Positions 24,949 through 37,492 of a DNA stretch of 64,000 bases are shown piece after piece. The translations under genes were made by a program, and so were the position numbers. The notes beneath the pieces were generated by a model that saw only the letters and a program-made list of their open reading frames with translations, made no database searches and was not told where the DNA came from. Source of the stretch: Fasciola hepatica (Eukaryota > Platyhelminthes > Trematoda > Plagiorchiida > Fasciolidae); the NCBI GenBank assembly GCA_948099385.1, contig CANUEZ040000129.1, positions 744,001 to 808,000 of the forward strand. Direction: 5' to 3'. Position 1 is the stretch's first letter; each line of letters opens with the position of its first letter.

Positions 24949-26823
24949 AGCGTATCTAACGACCGGGTAGGAGGAATCTCTTGGACTCCACCTAGGGTGC
25001 CTAAAACGCGATGCATGGAAAAATCCACTCGTTAAGCATTTCTTACCTTCTTTCTATATCATGCAATAACCACCCTTAACCATCTTTCAACTGTTATCAA
25101 CCTCAAAAAATATTATGTGCCACAAAAGCTTGTCTGAGGATGTGCGCAACACGTCCCGACCATTTTAGCCTGGTAACCGTTATTGTTTCATCTAATGGCT
25201 TGGTTCGTGTGTCTAATACTCTGCGCCTAACCTCGGCATTGCTGGTAGGGTGTTCCCATCATATTCGATCAATGACACGAAAACATCGATGTCCAACTAC
25301 CGAAAGTCTTCGTGAATCCTCCACCCGCAATAGCCACGTTTCTGAACCATACAGAATAACTGGTCTGACTGTTGCAGCGTGCACTCGACCCTTGATAGAT
25401 AAATGCGCGTCATTTCTGTTGTATTGTAAATCGGAACATGGATCTCTCGTAACGTACGTAAACAAGCATGCATGTAATCAGTGCCGGACACACACTACGC
25501 GAGCATTATGGGCAAATTAACCAATCAATTTACAGTGAAATGAACAACCAATGATAGCATCGTATGTAAACACAAGGGAAGACAGTCAGACAGATCACGT
25601 GGAGCGTTCGATCGGACGTATGCATACACATAACGAACACAACAATGTCGACTCCGCAGATGACTGAGTTTTGCAAGAGCCGAACGAGCCTTCTGTATAC
25701 TTGAAGACACTTCATCCAATGTCCGACCCTTCGATGAAATGTGGCTGCCCAGATAACAGAACTTATTTAATTCGCTTACAGTGTCCGAGATACCAAAAGA
25801 TTCTGTCTTGGACCAACCCAATCCTGCAACATCATCTTGCACCTTGAAGGAGCAAAACGCATATGAAACATTGCTACGCAGTCATTCAAACTGTCCAGAA
25901 AGGTTTGCAACTTACCTGGATCTTCACTTGGAGGAACTATGTCGTTTGCGTATTCAAGGTATGAAACTTTTCCACCCGGGAAAACTTCAATACTGCTATC
26001 CTCTCATGAAAAAGCGGTCTCTAGGATCATTTCAATCACAACATTAAAATGAAAAGCAGAGAGGGTAACCCTAAGATACACTGTTTCTTGTTAAGGACTC
26101 AGATAAGAGATCGCAGTAAGTTCGAACTCAGCTTCGGCTGTTCATGTACGGGGACTTTATGATGAAAGGGGCTTTCTTCGATACACCCTTCAACAAGAAG
26201 CAGCGTAGGGGAACTGTGCGGTCTACGGGGTCGAGCGCCTTTTTCAGATCAATAACAACAAGTATGCCTGTGTTCTAGACTTTTTCGAAAAGCGACGATG
26301 TGATCACCACAACCTCGACCATGTCCAAACCCAGTTTAATTACCGCGCGAGCTTTAGATAGGCGGCGGAGAATAATACCACCGGGCAGCTTAGATGCGAT
26401 GCTAACCAGACTTATTCCCCTGTAGTTTTCACAGGAGCACCTGTCGCCTTTCTTGTAAGTCGGTACAATCACCGATTCACACCATGGCTTTGAAATTTGT
26501 TTTCTCCACTGTCAAACGGAGAAGTTTTATCAACTTCAGTGGCAATGTTGAGCCACCGTCTTCAAGAGTAGACGGAGGCAACCCATCCAGTTCGACGGCC
26601 TTATGTCGTTTATAGTAGGCTGTTACGGTAGGATTTTATTGTTTAATAACACAGCGTAGTGGAAATCGTTGGTAGGTTGTCGACGTTTCGGTCACCACGG
26701 GTAGCCTTTTTCAAGACTGGTTTTATAACCGGTTTTTAAACCATAACATTTCACATGGCGCATCGATTTTTCGATACACTCCGAACCGATCTCGGTTCTG
26801 ACATATAGTAGGTTGTCTTACGG
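24949..26823 (-). repeat. Inverted repeat, left arm
   Basis: Reverse complement of 31844-33525 apart from a few base differences and the insertion at 26620-26803. Without the insertion and its duplicated 9 bp the arm is 1,682 bp, the same as the right arm. Differences noticed: one base in TATAGTAGG versus TATAGGAGG, one near 26568, and one near 25618 (Val/Ile in the RT frame). Confidence 0.92.
26620..26803 (-). mobile_element. 5'-truncated PLE 3'-end insertion in the left arm
   Basis: 184 bp absent from the right arm. The 9-bp TATAGTAGG flanks it exactly at 26611-26619 and 26804-26812; the next bases are also similar (CTGTTACGG / TTGTCTTACGG), so the duplication may have been about 20 bp. 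On the minus strand it contains CTTGAAAAAGGCTACC, a short loop, GGTGACCGAAACGTCGAC and then GTGTTATTAAACAATAAAAT. A related copy is at 54480-54600. The CCGAAACGTC box after a short hairpin resembles the hammerhead-like ends of Penelope-like elements. Confidence 0.7.
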
Positions 26824-27889
26824 AGAACTGGTATCTAAATCATAACGGATTCATAACTGAGTTCGGTATTATTACTCATACCCTCTGAGGCCGAAACAGT
26901 CATCATGAAGCATATCAATCAGATGAAGTCCAGTATAATCCACGGGCAGTAATTCAGTGCACATTCCATGGTAAACGTTTTTAGATATCCCTGGACAATA
27001 TTTGTAGTTTCGCTATCGATTCACTTTGGGTTACATGAGTGACATCCATGAACATTCCTGCAGAGAAAAGAAACCCGTATGCAGTGTGTTTTTCTTACGA
27101 ACCTAATCGCTATTGGCTCACCTGAACCATTGAAAGCTAGCGGTTCGCAGGAAATGTTCTTGAGCAAGAGGAATGCGGAGTGCATTGTTTTCGCCAGGAC
27201 CAGGTACAAAGACGTCCAAGCTAGCAAGTCTTCTGGTGAAGATCTTAGGTAAACAGTGCCTGTTCAATAAGCAATTTCTGGTCTGCATTCAATTTATGCG
27301 GGAACTGAATGTTGAATTGAATACGAAGATCACCGTTTTTGCCCGGTTCATCGGCTAATGGCATTCCCTCACCCGGCACGATTTTCTCGTAACCCGGACT
27401 GAAAAAGAACGAAAATGGATGATCTTGTTTTAAATTGTTGAAGGTGAAGATGCGTAATCACTTCAATTTTTAGAAAGGTAGTAATCAGGGAAAATTGTTA
27501 ACTAATGGAAAAACCAATAACTTATTGTTCGAATGCAAGGGACGTTTTCGCCTACACACGTTGATTTTCAGTAGGAAATATGCAAAGCATTGTGTCCAAT
27601 TTTGTAGCAAAGCAAGAATAACCCTTGGTTAAACATTTTCACATAATACTGTGAGACGGACGATTCTTAGTCTGCAGCTTTCTGGTAGCAAAACCCGGTT
27701 GCCATCTAAAATGACTAAGTTCACTCGAATCCTTAGCATTATAGAATAAACATTCAAGAGGCAGTTCAGCCCAATGGGTACAGCTTCTGCGTTCATTGTT
27801 CCTTCTGATATCATAATTCTTGCATTTATTCTCGTTCGCTGTATTCTCTGTTCTATGAATAACCAGTGAACTAGGAAATAAAGACAGAG
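26824..27889. other. Spacer of the inverted repeat, unassigned part
   Basis: No exon or element recognised on either strand. Confidence 0.3.
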
Positions 27890-28985
27890 CCGGACAGCCT
27901 CATAAAAGCCAACTTGATCCCAGGATCCACGGCCAAGAGTCTATGTAGAGGAAGCCACATACCACAAATGCACGGCTTACCAACAGTACAGAAAGAAGGC
28001 ATACCATACCGACGCTATGCGGACGATATCTTCGTAATTGTGAACACTAATGACGAGTGTAAAGAAAATGTTCCATCACATCAACACCATACACCCAAAC
28101 ATTGAACTAACCAGAAACGGGGGAGACAACAACAACACCGGATTTCTAGGTATTAGAATTACCCGCCGAAACGATGGATCAGTCCATCGCAAAACTACGT
28201 GATCAGGAAAGTTTCTGCACTTCACCAGCCCCCACAAAGTATAAAGTTGGCTTTATCCGGACCATATACCACAGGGCACGTGAAAAATGTACAACTGACA
28301 TGCTGGAAGAAGATTGCCGTACCTTGTTCAAGACTTTTGAGACCAACGGATATCCAAAATCACTTATATACAAACCCCGACTAGTGATGAAACGTCTGCA
28401 ATCTAAACACCAAACTCAGCTATCACCAACCGATACAAACCATCAACCTGAGCTACAAACAACATAAATATTCAAAATAATCGGAAATATCCAAACACTC
28501 TAACAGCCACCTCCGAACAAAACGAAGGTTTTCACAGTCCCAAAACTGACGACCCTAAAGTTACCTTACAAAGGTGATGACATTACCAGCCTTCTCAGAA
28601 GACGCCTCAACTGTGCCGTTAATCGCACATATTAGCCGTAAACATTGTTATTCGCTCTACAACCTCCCAGGTGAAAATACCATCGATAAAGGAACCATGC
28701 CGAGTCCAGCTGCATTTACCAATTTAAGTGTGGGTGCTGTCCGCTACATTGGCAGAACAGAGAGACAACTGCGTAATAGAATGGTTGAACACATTCCGGT
28801 TTGGCTACAAACAATGAGCGGACAGACGCAATCGGTGACATTATCGAGCGCACGCAGGACACTCAAGTCATCCATTGCGCAACATGTGTGGGAGACAAAA
28901 CAGTGTTAATCTGAGCACGGTGTTCATCGTCACTTACGTTACAAACAACCAACGACTATTGAGATACGCGGAGACTAAAAATTAA
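27890..28985 (+). mobile_element. Penelope-like element remnant (RT plus GIY-YIG)
   Basis: Plus strand, several frames. IPYRRYADDIFVIV (about 28000-28040) is the RT catalytic box (YADD). TGFLGIRITRRNDGSVHRKT follows in another frame, then KVGFIRTIYHRAREKCTTD and ETNGYP, the usual PLE RT C-terminal part. VRYIGRTERQLRNRMVEHIP (about 28740-28800) is the GIY-YIG nuclease (YIGRTERQL), ending in LLRYAE near 28965. The element is broken by at least three frameshifts and lacks the 5' part of the RT. It differs from the PLE at 1-402 (YIGETGKQI). It lies in the spacer between the two inverted RTE arms. Confidence 0.8.
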
Positions 28986-28989
28986 CCAT

Positions 28990-31084
28990 CATCATCCCCA
29001 ACTGTTCAAGCAGCCAGAATGGATAATTACGTTAGCCTCGGTTTGGTAACGTGTTTGTATTCGTCATCACTTGTTGTATGTGTAAGTGCCTTTGGTCTCA
29101 TGAGAACGTTCAATTTCTCATTTATTATTGATCACTTTAGCTGCATTATGTACTGGTGAAGATGCAGCGAAATAGTCCGGAATACATCGTGCAATCTAAT
29201 GCTTTTGACTTCCGTGTTCAAACCTAGAATAACCATTAATCAAATGGAGTAGTTCTGGCTGCCATCTCAACAAAAACCTATTGGAGGATGGAAGATTAAA
29301 ACCAAGTGAATAGTAGATGGTAATTAAAAGTGGAAGCATTAAATAGGTGAGGAGACAGTTTGTCAACGAAATTCTCAGTAATGTCTAATCATGAAGTGAG
29401 TGAATCACATGAACTCCCCAGTAAAAACCCAACACGCTTCCGCAAATAAATCCAGTGACCTTGACTTTTCCACCTTCCTCTTTTGTCTTGAGCTGATTGT
29501 AATAAACCATCTTGCGATTGCTGCCCACCTCAGTGACATCGAAAACCGAGGAATTCTGCACGGGTGTGTCGAACATGCCCCAACTAGCATATACTATTCT
29601 GGTTGTTCTTTATCGAAAAATACTCCGTGTAACGATGTGTATTGCGCCTCGCTCAAGCAATGATGGCCCGATATTCCTGTCGGAACGTATTTTTTGTGCT
29701 CCTAATTTAGCGACAACCTAATATTGATGATCGCTGAGGGTTAATGTGCGGCCTCTACGTTTCTGAACGGTACAGTAAGATCGGCCATGACACTTGGTCC
29801 ATTTTGAACGAACAGCGTGACGGTATCATAAATGACTGAAGTTGGGTACAGTCAACTCTGACAGAAATCTTTACAGCGAGCAGATATCTCTTATCTTTTT
29901 GCATGGGATCTGAATGATCTCATTATCGGTTATTTGCAAACAACAGTAAGAAAACGTGAGCACCCTCGTTTTCTATGAAGTTAAATTGCTTCCAAGTCCA
30001 TTTATACACGCATGATTTGGTACTGGATTGTGTGCGGTGCACAAAGTGGTTTTCTTTGTTTTCATTCTACAGGTAATAGTCCACAGCCTTTCCACCTTAA
30101 AAGACCTATTCTTTTGTTACAAAAGTGAACCAGACATATTTGAAACTGTCCACGGTTTGTCGTCTTGTGATAGTGCAGAACGCAGATGTTAAACGAATCC
30201 AGATCCCAAACATTGTTTTCATCAGATTTCACAATTATTAGGACTGACCGTAAAAACTCAATCACAAAGTTATCAACGTTACAAGTCCAAAACCCTTCCG
30301 TCCGAGAAGATTCAATTCTACTATTATTACAATAGAATAAAGCGATACTCTGTAATGAAACATCAATATCAAAGGAGCAAGTGCTGCCCAGATGTATGCC
30401 ACATTTTGTGATGAATTCGGCTTCCGTTATAGTAACTTGATGATGGAAAAGAGTTTCTTGGAGATTTCAAAGAGTTAGGATTAAAATACGGATAAAAGTG
30501 ACAACAGGCCTAATAATGGTATACCCGTTTTCTAAGACAGTTATAGTGAAAATAAGATAGCTAATAACACGGAAATATCAAAATACTATTTGGGTTTCAC
30601 GTGAAGTGTGATCCTCAGTGAGGAATTCGGATCCAATGCTTACTACGCCTATTCCTCTATGTTTTTTATAGGAGGATCTAACACCCGAAATATGGATCAC
30701 TACGATCAACAATTCTCATCAAGTCCCAGGAACTTCTTTTTACCTTGTAAACTGAAGAGTTGTGTCGACTGAGAAACACAAGCTGGGACTCGTTCCTGAG
30801 GATGAAGAGAAACAACTCATCCGTTACGGTAGCCTTATATCGCTTCAGATAACTTATTTCACGAGAAAGCTTCTACGCCAGATGAAGGATTACTATATAC
30901 GTCAAGTTGTAAGCCTGAACGAGACAAAGAGGAATACATAAGCCAACTTACCATTTCAACCGAACTAACCGATAATACTGATTGACTTATCCAGCCATGA
31001 TCCGACCACAGACTATTCCCAGCGAGAACAAATTTCCCGCACAAAAAGCGGCATCGACTAACTTGATATCCTCCTATACCTTCA
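28990..31084. other. Spacer of the inverted repeat, unassigned part
   Basis: AT-rich; no gene or element supported. Opposite-strand frames at 29385-29721 and 30859-31416 overlap and carry no signature. Confidence 0.3.
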
Positions 31085-33735
31085 TAGCGCTGGACTCAGA
31101 TCGACCACACTGCTATCGGTTACTGCTGGCGCATGCCAATTCAGGATTGTCACTAATTTTGGTTCACGCATGTGGACATTGATGACTCCTTTTTCCACGC
31201 GCGTTTTAGCCTATGTCTCGTCGGTGGCTGAAACAACGCTACAGCTAACCATCCATCGAGGCTGCTACTGAACGCTAACTGTCGATCTCTTTTCCAAGCG
31301 GAATTATCCACTAGATTATAGATGCAATCAAATGCCCGGGATCTAGGCAAACCATGGAAAAAAATCGAGGAGGCCCTACTTGAGGCTGCTAATGCTGCCC
31401 AAGGCCTAGGAACCAAACACGCGCAGAACCGATGAATATCTACATCCTCATTTGCACTGACAGATACACGCAGACTGATTCCACGGGATGTTAGATACAG
31501 GGTACGGAGATGCCTTAGTAATCAACTGATTCGGAGCATGAGAAACGATCGTGAGTAGTAGTGGATTGCGAAATGTAAGGAGATGGAAAACGCCGCGGCA
31601 ATCGGAAACAGTCGTAACCTTCTCCATCCAATCAGAAATACCGGTCCATGAAAGCTAGGCAATAGCGAATTGTTCAAAGATGCGAACGACTCACTGATTG
31701 AAGCTCGAGCCTCGTCTAGATCGCTCGGTGCAGCACAATGAGAAACGGTTAATCCGGTTTTTATCCACAGCAGGTGAACACAGAATAGCCATGTTTAGAG
31801 TTTTGGATGTAGACACTAATCCTTTATCAGGAGCATAGGTTACCCGTAAGACAACCTCCTATAAACGACATAAGGCCGTCGAACTGGATGGGTTGCCCCC
31901 GTCTACTCTTGAAGACGGTGGCTCAACATTGCCACTGAAGTTGATAAAACTTCTCCGTTTGACAGTGGAGAAAACAAATTTCAAAGCCATGGTGTGAATC
32001 GGTGATTGTACCGACTTACAAGAAAGGCGACAGGTGCTCCTGTGAAAACTACAGGGGAATAAGTCTGGTTAGCATCGCATCTAAGCTGCCCGGTGGTATT
32101 ATTCTCCGCCGCCTATCTAAAGCTCGCGCGGTAATTAAACTGGGTTTGGACATGGTCGAGGTTGTGGTGATCACATCGTCGCTTTTCGAAAAAGTCTAGA
32201 ACACAGGCATACTTGTTGTTATTGATCTGAAAAAGGCGCTCGACCCCGTAGACCGCACAGTTCCCCTACGCTGCTTCTTGTTGAAGGGTGTATCGAAGAA
32301 AGCCCCTTTCATCATAAAGTCCCCGTACATGAACAGCCGAAGCTGAGTTCGAACTTACTGCGATCTCTTATCTGAGTCCTTAACAAGAAACAGTGTATCT
32401 TAGGGTTACCCTCTCTGCTTTTCATTTTAATGTTGTGATTGAAATGATCCTAGAGACCGCTTTTTCATGAGAGGATAGCAGTATTGAAGTTTTCCCGGGT
32501 GGAAAAGTTTCATACCTTGAATACGCAAACGACATAGTTCCTCCAAGTGAAGATCCAGGTAAGTTGCAAACCTTTCTGGACAGTTTGAATGACTGCGTAG
32601 CAATGTTTCATATGCGTTTTGCTCCTTCAAGGTGCAAGATGATGTTGCAGGATTGGGTTGGTCCAAGACAGAATCTTTTGGTATCTCGGACACTGTAAGC
32701 GAATTAAATAAGTTCTGTTATCTGGGCAGCCACATTTCATCGAAGGGTCGGACATTGGATGAAGTGTCTTCAAGTATACAGAAGGCTCGTTCGGCTCTTG
32801 CAAAACTCAGTCATCTGCGGAGTCGACATTGTTGTGTTCGTTATGTGTATGCATACATCCGATCGAACGCTCCACGTGATCTGTCTGACTGTCTTCCCTT
32901 GTGTTTACATACGATGCTATCATTGGTTGTTCATTTCACTGTAAATTGATTGGTTAATTTGCCCATAATGCTCGCGTAGTGTGTGTCCGGCACTGATTAC
33001 ATGCATGCTTGTTTACGTACGTTACGAGAGATCCATGTTCCGATTTACAATACAACAGAAATGACGCGCATTTATCTATCAAGGGTCGAGTGCACGCTGC
33101 AACAGTCAGACCAGTTATTCTGTATGGTTCAGAAACGTGGCTATTGCGGGTGGAGGATTCACGAAGACTTTCGGTAGTTGGACATCGATGTTTTCGTGTC
33201 ATTGATCGAATATGATGGGAACACCCTACCAGCAATGCCGAGGTTAGGCGCAGAGTATTAGACACACGAACCAAGCCATTAGATGAAACAATAACGGTTA
33301 CCAGGCTAAAATGGTCGGGACGTGTTGCGCACATCCTCAGACAAGCTTTTGTGGCACATAATATTTTTTGAGGTTGATAACAGTTGAAAGATGGTTAAGG
33401 GTGGCTATTGCATGATATAGAAAGAAGGTAAGAAATGCTTAACGAGTGGATTTCTCCATGCATCGCGTTTTAGGCACCCTAGGTGGAGTCCAAGAGATTC
33501 CTCCTACCCGGTCGTTAGATACGCTGCCGGATATTGCTGAGTGTCGCGATCAGGGGCGCTTTTATATTTGCAAACTTAGGCGACTCTGTACCACTACTGA
33601 TGGTTCTCTTCTTAGACTTTTCGCACTCGACTTTTGAATTTTCTCCGAGTTAGGTTCCTGCTGAGAGGTTGCACTTAAATCCAAGTCACCCATTGTATGG
33701 TTAATAGTTCTTTGATCTGGACTGAACTGTATAGT
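31085..33735 (+). mobile_element. RTE-type LINE, right copy (endonuclease end, linker, RT, 3' end)
   Basis: Longer than the left copy. Before the shared arm it has the endonuclease-RT linker (SMRNDRE, KCKEMENAAAIGNSRNLLHP, LGNSELFKDANDSLIEA, 31500-31700), with stops. Then come VIVPTYKKGDRCSCENYRGI (32002 on), VVIDLKKALDPVDR, NKFCYLGSHIS, RPVILYGSETWLLRVED and SLDTLPDIAECRDQG (to about 33560), which matches the SDMAQxRxQW end of RTE proteins better than the left copy does. The 3' region (about 33650-33735) is recognisable against 24750-24850 on the minus strand but diverged. Dead by multiple stops. Confidence 0.82.
31844..33525 (+). repeat. Inverted repeat, right arm
   Basis: 1,682 bp, near-identical to the reverse complement of 24949-26823 minus its insertion. 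Identity starts at CCGTAAGACAACCT and stops abruptly at GATACGCT; both flanks remain homologous LINE sequence on the outer side but are clearly diverged. Confidence 0.92.
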
Positions 33736-33910
33736 GCTACTGGTTAATAATCTTCCTACCTTTCAATAGTCTTGAAGAACCACCTGGAATTTCAAATCTG
33801 ATATTAAATTGATTCAATGACCTGTTAGCCCCTTTGATCAATGTGTTTACACTTGTTTGCCATAGATTCCATATTCGCGAAAAGGCTGGCGGTTTTTTCC
33901 ATTGTTTGGT

Positions 33911-34208
33911 TGTTGTGTCTGGTTAAAGTCACGCATACTACGCGGAAAACTGATCAATATTCCTCTCGTGAATGGACATACACCTGCTTCGCCTCGACCT
34001 TCAATCATGCTTCAGCGCCAGCAGTATTGACTTATCGATTTCACCACGTACTGATTGCCGTTACTCTTTTGCGCTTGACAGCACATGTAGTTTTGCTCTT
34101 TTGCTAACTTAATTGCTTGCAACCTGCTTGCCGGATTTTATGTTAACGTCTGGGCAAATAAATGCAGCGCCTTCATTACGTGTTCTGCTACTGATTACGA
34201 ACACAACA
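33911..34208 (+). mobile_element. Solo LTR (Ty3/Gypsy-type)
   Basis: 298 bp starting TGTTGTGTCTGGTT and ending ACACAACA, so the termini are mutually inverted (TGTTGTG...ACACAACA). AATAAA lies inside (about 34158). The same sequence in diverged form is at 60389-60699 on the minus strand, next to Gypsy pol, which identifies the family. No internal region follows, so recombination between LTRs probably removed it. I saw no convincing target duplication. Confidence 0.72.
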
Positions 34209-35404
34209 TTTGTTACACTTCGTAATCTAAATTTGTTCGCGGTCATTTCCTAGGATTTTGACTAATTGGTATCCAACTGATTTTAATGCTTCCGGAGGGT
34301 TGGTAGAGGGGAGCCTAACAGCATTACAGATTATACAAACCTCCTGTTTCAATGTTTAATCCAAGAGCCTCGCATGGAATTGACAGTTTTCGGCAGGTTC
34401 TCTTTGGCACTAACCCAACGTCACCCCAGATGCCCAATGTTAAGTCTTATTAGTAGACAGTATAAAGTTGCGCGCGGAAAGTACAATTATCTTGCCAACA
34501 GCAGCTATACCAGATGGCTGAATTTGCTGCTTCTCCAACCTTCAGCAAGAAGGAGGCAAAATAACGAAGAGAAAGGAAGTGGTCATGATTGACTTAAGTG
34601 AACAAAAATGAGCAACAGTTTTGAGTCGACTTGACTCGCACACTGACATTTAGACAAGCTGGTCCCAGACATATTTTCTAAAGAAACTGATTTCGCCAGA
34701 TTTGATGTGGCCAGAAAATGATTGAATGACTTATCGTAGTTCTCTGAGTCCTCAGTGCACGTTTCTTCCTAGTTCGAGCATCAAAGCTGAGCACTGAAAA
34801 TCTATAACCACGAAATTCGTAGACTGTATACTTTGAAGCAACCGAAACAAATCCTGACGAAAGTTGTCTTTGGTCTCAGAAAACTGGAGTCAGTCACAGA
34901 AACGAATAACAAGCATTATGACTTCGGTGTATTTTTTCTATAAAAACTTTGAACCATCAAAAAGAAAACACCTCATTCCACCGATAAATGAGACTAGTCT
35001 GATAAAACGTTTCAAGGTAAAAATCGATTCATTTAAAAAGCTGATGACGGCGGAGAGTGAAGTGTTGGAATAACGCTTTATCAGTGAAATTTTTCATTGG
35101 ATCACCGTTTCCTTATTTTTAATTGCATCGTTTATGATTGACCAAAAACTTTGTACCTATTATTCTGACTTTCAAAAGCTAATAAACAACGTTCACATTT
35201 TCCATGATCGTCTTGATGGTTTGTGCACTATTTCGTCCATAATATACAAATATAAACACATGCACACATAGTGCAATGGAAAGCCAGACAATCAAAAACA
35301 TCAATACATATTCAAACATGCCCAATGCACTGAACTGGGTGCACTCCGGTTAGTATAAAGGGAAATCCTGCTGTGAACAGTCAAATTACAAGCTAGCTCA
35401 CTGT
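34209..35404. other. Unassigned intergenic sequence
   Basis: No supported gene or element. I looked here on the minus strand for the last DNAJB13 exon and did not find it. Confidence 0.3.
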
Positions 35405-35700
35405 GGCGGATGCTATGTGCTACTGTAATTTGGGCGGGTACTTTGTGTGATCCATATGCACAAAGTCAGAAGCCCTCCGGCGTGATCTCGCAGCTCAGCT
35501 GGTGGAGCACTCGCGGTACTAAAGCGAGGGTAGTAACCATGCGTGGGTTCAAATCAGGCCGTGGTCGACTTCTAACTTTTGGATTATCTCAAAAAAAAAC
35601 TGTCCAAATCACCCAAACATCAGTACAGTCACTAAATAGGCAAACACACCCATTAGCAGCATTTAAAGTAGCAACGACAGGCAAATGTACCATTGTTTCA
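35405..35700 (+). repeat. tRNA-derived SINE-like repeat, family 2, copy 1
   Basis: A tRNA-like core: A-box AGCTCAGCTGG (35492-35502) within CAGCTCAGCTGGTGGAGCAC, and B-box GGGTTCAAATC (35545-35555), followed by a body with an A-run and ACTGTCCAAATC. The upstream part GTGCTACTGTAATTTGGGC is shared with 39583-39730. Too diverged and extended for a functional tRNA. Confidence 0.65.
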
Positions 35701-35719
35701 ACGGTCTAGACTCATGATG

Positions 35720-36257
35720 ATCTTTACACCTGAGATTCCTTAATTCGCACTCATTTGTTCACGAAAACCTAAAACACGTGAAAATTACCCGATTAGAAGG
35801 ACAGCTGTAAGAAATCACCAAATATTAGTGCTTTTTACTGTTTTGATCTTGAGATATGAGACAAGGAGGAAGTTAACTACTCCCAATAAAAATAAACTCG
35901 CGCGTTGAGTCCATGTTTTATGTACCTTCATATCAAGTATAAATCTAAACCTCGAGATGCTTTTCAGTCGAATTCGGGGTCAGAAATGAAAGAAAGAGGT
36001 AAACAATAGGCAAGTATAACTAAAAAACTGGAGGCTATGCAGTGAGTTCATCTAGCACCGACTCTCTGTACGCATCGTTCGGTATCCGGTAGGGCCACAC
36101 CGTACAGTTTTGTAAACCAGTGATTATAAATGATTTCTTTCTGATGACCTACTTTAGAAAAAGATTATTTTATTGGACCGTCAAATTCGATAGTCAACGT
36201 AAATTGTAGCTCTTCCACTGAAAATAAGAATTATGTCACTGATATAACTTCACTTAC
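35720..36257. other. Presumed DNAJB13 intron or 3' region, unassigned
   Basis: Follows the donor of the 36429-36258 exon; no continuation exon recognised. Confidence 0.35.
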
Positions 36258-36429
36258 TGAATGATTTCAGTTATGGGTACATGCAAAAGTCGACCATCTA
36301 GGGTGGGCACATCCACAATACACCCGAGCAAGGCTTGACCCAACGGTACGGCCGAGGTGAAGATCAAATCCACTCCTTCTCGTCTGAAGTTTGGATGCTG
36401 TCGGTCTCTTAAGATGAAGACAATATCAG
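36258..36429 (-). CDS. DNAJB13: DNAJB13-like exon, domain II
   Basis: 172 nt: [38 protein letters not shown] and [12 protein letters not shown]. Acceptor TTTACAG, donor GTAAGT, phase 2. Confidence 0.88.
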
Positions 36430-37155
36430 CTGTAAATTTAAGCAAAGAGAACTATTCCTATCAGAAGCTGGTTTAAAATGAAAACCAAATAATGACTATA
36501 CTCCGCGTCACAGGTTTTTCGTTATCTAACTATTAATACCATACGCAGGGCACGTGTTACGTATGGCAGACACACGCTTACCGTACCGTGCCCTATTTTC
36601 CGTTCCTCCTAGGGAGTGGAAGAAACCACGTGGCAGAGAGGAATGGGAAAATAAACAGAGAACTTAAGAAGATTAGGTGCTTCACGTCTTCGTGGTTGGG
36701 GTCCAAAAGATCTATCAACCAGTTATCTGGAGACACTGAAGGATATGGCAGGAACCGCGAACGGTGGCGATCGTGTTGTCACTTTGTGCCGAATCAGAAT
36801 GATTGATCGATGTGCGTTTGTACACTTAGACTGTGTATTCCATGTGTTGGCTATTAGGTCGTTGTTTCATTTTCCCACCCCTGTAGGTCCAGTCCCTGTC
36901 CATCTGTAATACGCTCAGACAGATCGCCACTCCCATCTTTATCGGTGTAAGTGTTGATGCTTGTTGATGCACTTACTGAGCTCCGGCTCACCGAGTTTTC
37001 TTTCTGTCGTTGCAGATCGTACACGTGCAACCCCCACGGAAGACACTGCATCCCGCATACTACACATCTTGTATATTCATACTTTCTAATTCAGCGTGCA
37101 ACATGGTGTGAAAGGCAGTGGTCAGTGGGGCTTGCCCTACTGTTTAACGCTGTAC

Positions 37156-37207
<52 letters not shown>

Positions 37208-37430
37208 TGATACCAATATATTAAAGGCTTTCCTAAACACTTTTCAAGATAAAATTATCGTTAAAAAACAGCGAGGAATGCTCTCTACGAAATGAGACCT
37301 ATACATGTCAAGGAATCTGACGGAACAACGGTAGTTTTTTGTGATTTTGGGGTACACCTTGTCAGACAGGAGAACCGAACACAGTTGTTCAGTGAATTGA
37401 ATCAAACGGTTGTTACAGGCTGGTATGTAC

Positions 37431-37492
<62 letters not shown>

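Larger units (their letters stand above)
24749..26823 (-). mobile_element. RTE-type LINE fragment, left arm (RT to 3' end)
   Basis: Minus strand. Order from 26823 leftwards: RKTTY(K)RHKAVELDG, VIVPTYKKGDRCSCENYRGI (RT palm entry, 26472 on), VVIDLKKALDPVDR (catalytic FDxxDR-type motif A, degraded), a region where the YADD box should be but frames break, DDVAGLGWSKTESFGISDTV and LNKFCYLGSHIS, PVILYGSETWLLRVEDSRRL and GVQEIPPTRSLDTL (C-terminal domain). Several stops and frameshifts make it non-functional. No endonuclease precedes it. After SLDTL (24949) it diverges from the right arm, reading EYQWRCRIHALS. Confidence 0.8.

Noticed and set aside
25140..25520. 126-codon plus-strand frame (and its twin at 33334-32954) as a conserved gene
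   Set aside because: It is identical in both arms only because the arms are identical; it is antisense to the RTE C-terminal domain.
25781..26047. 88-codon frame present in both arms as a short conserved protein
   Set aside because: Antisense shadow of the RT region around the lost YADD box.
35490..35560. A functional tRNA gene
   Set aside because: Clear A and B boxes, but it is embedded in a repeat with related copies at 39.6 and 40.2 kb.
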